Origin: Harmothoe impar
Taxonomy: Eukaryota > Annelida > Polychaeta > Phyllodocida > Polynoidae
Length of the DNA: 64,000 nucleotides
Direction: 5' to 3'
Assembly: GCA_947462335.1 (NCBI GenBank)
Contig: OX381708.1
Location: forward strand, 5,704,001-5,768,000
Part shown: piece by piece, positions 62,057 to 64,000 of the stretch
Layout: each line of letters begins with the position of its first letter
Numbering within the stretch: the stretch's first letter is position 1
Program-made: the position numbers and the translations under genes
Notes under the pieces: model-generated
Told to the model about the DNA's origin: nothing
The model's database searches: none
The model's input: only the letters and a program-made list of their open reading frames with translations

Positions 62057-62360
62057 AAGGGCCGAATAGTGCTTTAATGTGCTATACCATTAATAAGCAT
62101 GATGCATGAACATCATTTTGATGCATCATGCAAACTCTTCGGGAGTCTATCAACCCGATAGTGTCTGCTGATGCTTGAATGCAAGCCCTGGGGACAAGAG
62201 TATCTCCGACTGTGTCCATGCATCATGGTTATAAAACATCAAAGGACGATGAAGCCCTGATTAATGATTAGTGTAAAAGAGCTGGAAGTCTTTAACAATG
62301 ACACAGCATGCTTGTCCATTCATAATCATGATGCACTGATGCAGCCGCCCATGTGAGAAT
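62057..62360. repeat. Dispersed GATGCA-family repeat, copy 5
   Basis: It includes 'aagcatgatgcatgaacat', 'cattttgatgcatcatgc' and 'gggagtctatcaacccgata', as in the 5155 copy. Ends are unclear. Confidence 0.45.
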
Positions 62361-62874
62361 GTATCAATGAATTGCAAAGCTGACAAAAAAGGGCATAGAC
62401 CATTAACGTAATTTACATATATTTTTTATATAATTACATGAAGTTTATATATCATATCAACCCTCCTTATAACGAGATTTCACTGTATATATCCTAAAGT
62501 GTTGCATATGTGAACGAACATAAGGCCAAATAATATGTTTGTTTCTCATCACTAAGCTATGAGAAATGTGACGAGGGCGCTTGCTTTTTTGCTGAGGCTT
62601 AAACCATATAGAGTATTGCAGGCTCTCGGAGAAGCAAATTTACATTTTAGTAAAGAAGAGATTACCCACATGCTTATTATTATGAGACCAGCAAGTTTTA
62701 CCATATCAACAGACCCCGTCTATAGCAACTACCCCCATTATTTCTGACTGTGGCCCTGACTAATAGAGCCATAATAAATCCTTTACTTTTCACAGTGTCC
62801 TTTTGAATTGGGCGCCAATTGATAATTGGCGTGTAATTCCTACCAGCGCCCCTCACCGGGTAACATGCACCCTC

Positions 62875-62882
62875 TGACGTCA
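62875..62882. promoter_or_regulatory. CRE-type palindrome TGACGTCA
   Basis: A perfect TGACGTCA lies in a local CpG-bearing, GC-richer stretch (62815-62960). A TATATAA follows at about 63006. This could be a promoter for the candidate exon at 63560, but nothing else links them. Confidence 0.3.
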
Positions 62883-63559
62883 CCTCATTAGTATGCAGGC
62901 GTCCTGCGGCGATAATCCCCGCGAAATCCGCACTCTTACACTTACCTTTACCTGCGTCTGACGCATTTACTTTGTGTCCCACCCACCACACCCTCTTCTA
63001 CATAGTTATATAAGCCTATGGCAACTATGAATTGTGAAATGGTATACATCTATATTGTATGTGTGTCTTTAATAATTGTATCTTAACATGTCACATATCT
63101 GGCCGTCATTCATTAGACCAGCCATTACCCAGTTATCAATTATCCGGGGTAATCTGGGTATTAACCCTAAGGCACTAAATATTCGTGCTCTCTTATTTAT
63201 ATTTTATTGTTCCTTTTGTGTTCTGTTGAATAATAGAATATACGTGCAAACCTAGTCGGCGTTGGTGTTGGAATTAGAGTATAAATTGTTGATTTTGAAT
63301 GTAAAAAAATCCAAACCTTAGATGAAACTTTAAGGCTGCTGTTGCCAAGATTGCAATTGAACATGGTTGTGCTTTACCTTGCGTAACTATACAATAGTAA
63401 GAACTGATTAATATACTATGTCTATTTCATATTATATTACATTGAATTGATTGATTGATCAATACAGCAACTTCTTTATACATTACTTGACTCATCATCT
63501 TCTCTGATATTCTAAAAGCTTGTAAATGACAATTTGGCGATAAACTCAAAACTCAAACC

Positions 63560-63662
63560 ATGTCCAAGTCTTTCAGAGGCGGCCGGTATGCTCTCTACTA
63601 CAAATATATCATGACGGCACTTCACAAGAAATGTGAACAGACAGATGATGAAAATACCACAG
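63560..63662 (+). CDS. Candidate first coding exon of an unidentified gene
   Basis: ATG 63560 (context caaaccATGT) opens MSKSFRGGRYALYYKY and continues for 34 codons to ACA G|GTATGC, a good donor in phase 1. Composition is more protein-like than the neighbouring frames. The intron that would follow contains a MITE, and the rest of the gene would lie beyond the window. I do not recognise the family. Confidence 0.35.
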
Positions 63663-63675
63663 GTATGCCTGGACA

Positions 63676-64000
63676 GTCAGCTAAGGGCTGTGTCTCAGGA
63701 ACTTGGGCCAATGTTTTCATGTCTGACCGGGTACCATCTCTGACCAGGTGCCATCTCTGACCGGGTGCCATCTCTGACTGGCCTGAATGGAAACCGTTTG
63801 TTTGGGCAGATAGAATTTGGCTGAAATGGTTAATGGATGTTATAACTCTCTAAAGTAGTAATCAGTTTTATCATCATCTGCCCTAAATAACACGTTTTTA
63901 TTTAGGCCGGTTAGAGATGGCACCCGGTCAGAGATGGCACCCAGTCAGAGATGGCACCCGGTCAGAGATGAAAGCATTGGCCCAAGTTCGTGAGACACAG
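63676..64000. mobile_element. Foldback MITE with tandem GACCGGGTGCCATCTCT arms, reaching the window edge
   Basis: The left end 'ggctgtgtctcaggaacttg' and 'ggccaatgttttcatg' pair with the right end 'catgaaagcattggccc'-type words and 'cgtgagacacag'. Inner arms are three or four tandem ~17-bp units on each side (gaccgggtgccatctct and its complement). It is a relative of the element at 20711-21031. Confidence 0.85.

Noticed and set aside
62698..62991. 97-codon minus-strand frame across the GC-richer stretch
   Set aside because: No domain, no splice partner and no supporting start context. It overlaps a likely regulatory or CpG-bearing stretch. Kept out as unsupported.

Overview
This window is animal nuclear DNA. 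It has spliced genes with GT-AG introns, long introns, microsatellites, minisatellites, many small inverted-repeat (MITE-like) elements and a 200-base assembly gap. A phytochelatin synthase sits next to TRPM-family channel genes and a SAM-domain, Polycomb-type protein, in a repeat-rich AT-biased background. That suggests a marine invertebrate. A lancelet or similar deuterostome is my best guess, but this is inference and not proven by the sequence.

Layout. 1-6000: repeat-dense and without a convincing gene; it includes a striking array of 15-bp palindromes (about 2513-3590). 6100-8752 (+): a three-exon gene for a 534-residue SAM-domain protein. 9824-24675: segmental duplicate A. It carries the presumed 3' UTR tail of the SAM gene, two minisatellites and a 17-exon TRPM-like channel gene on the minus strand (11603-23325). 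24675-31845: repeats, then a phytochelatin synthase gene on the minus strand. Its catalytic domain is intact, but its C-terminal part is split over several frames. 31846-32045: gap. 32046-36872: inverted array of an ~805-bp satellite ending in a unique arm. 36873-59205: segmental duplicate B with a second open TRPM-like gene (38412-57749). One of its introns has been invaded by a 9.1-kb block (46707-55795) that begins with the same arm and satellite in the opposite orientation. 59205-64000: dispersed repeats, a possible first exon at 63560, and a MITE running off the end.

The two TRPM-like genes keep identical exon lengths, phases and open frames (1037 codons each by my splicing). Both lack the N-terminal TRPM homology regions 1-3 and both end in a long coiled coil with ~38-residue internal repeats. 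Precise empty sites in one duplicate for elements present in the other give a natural record of recent transposition. The most unusual structures are the inverted satellite-bearing elements around duplicate B, the six-fold tandem amplification of an exon-like cassette inside one of them, and the palindrome array near the left end. Exon borders were read by eye from splice signals and phase continuity and have not been tested against transcripts.
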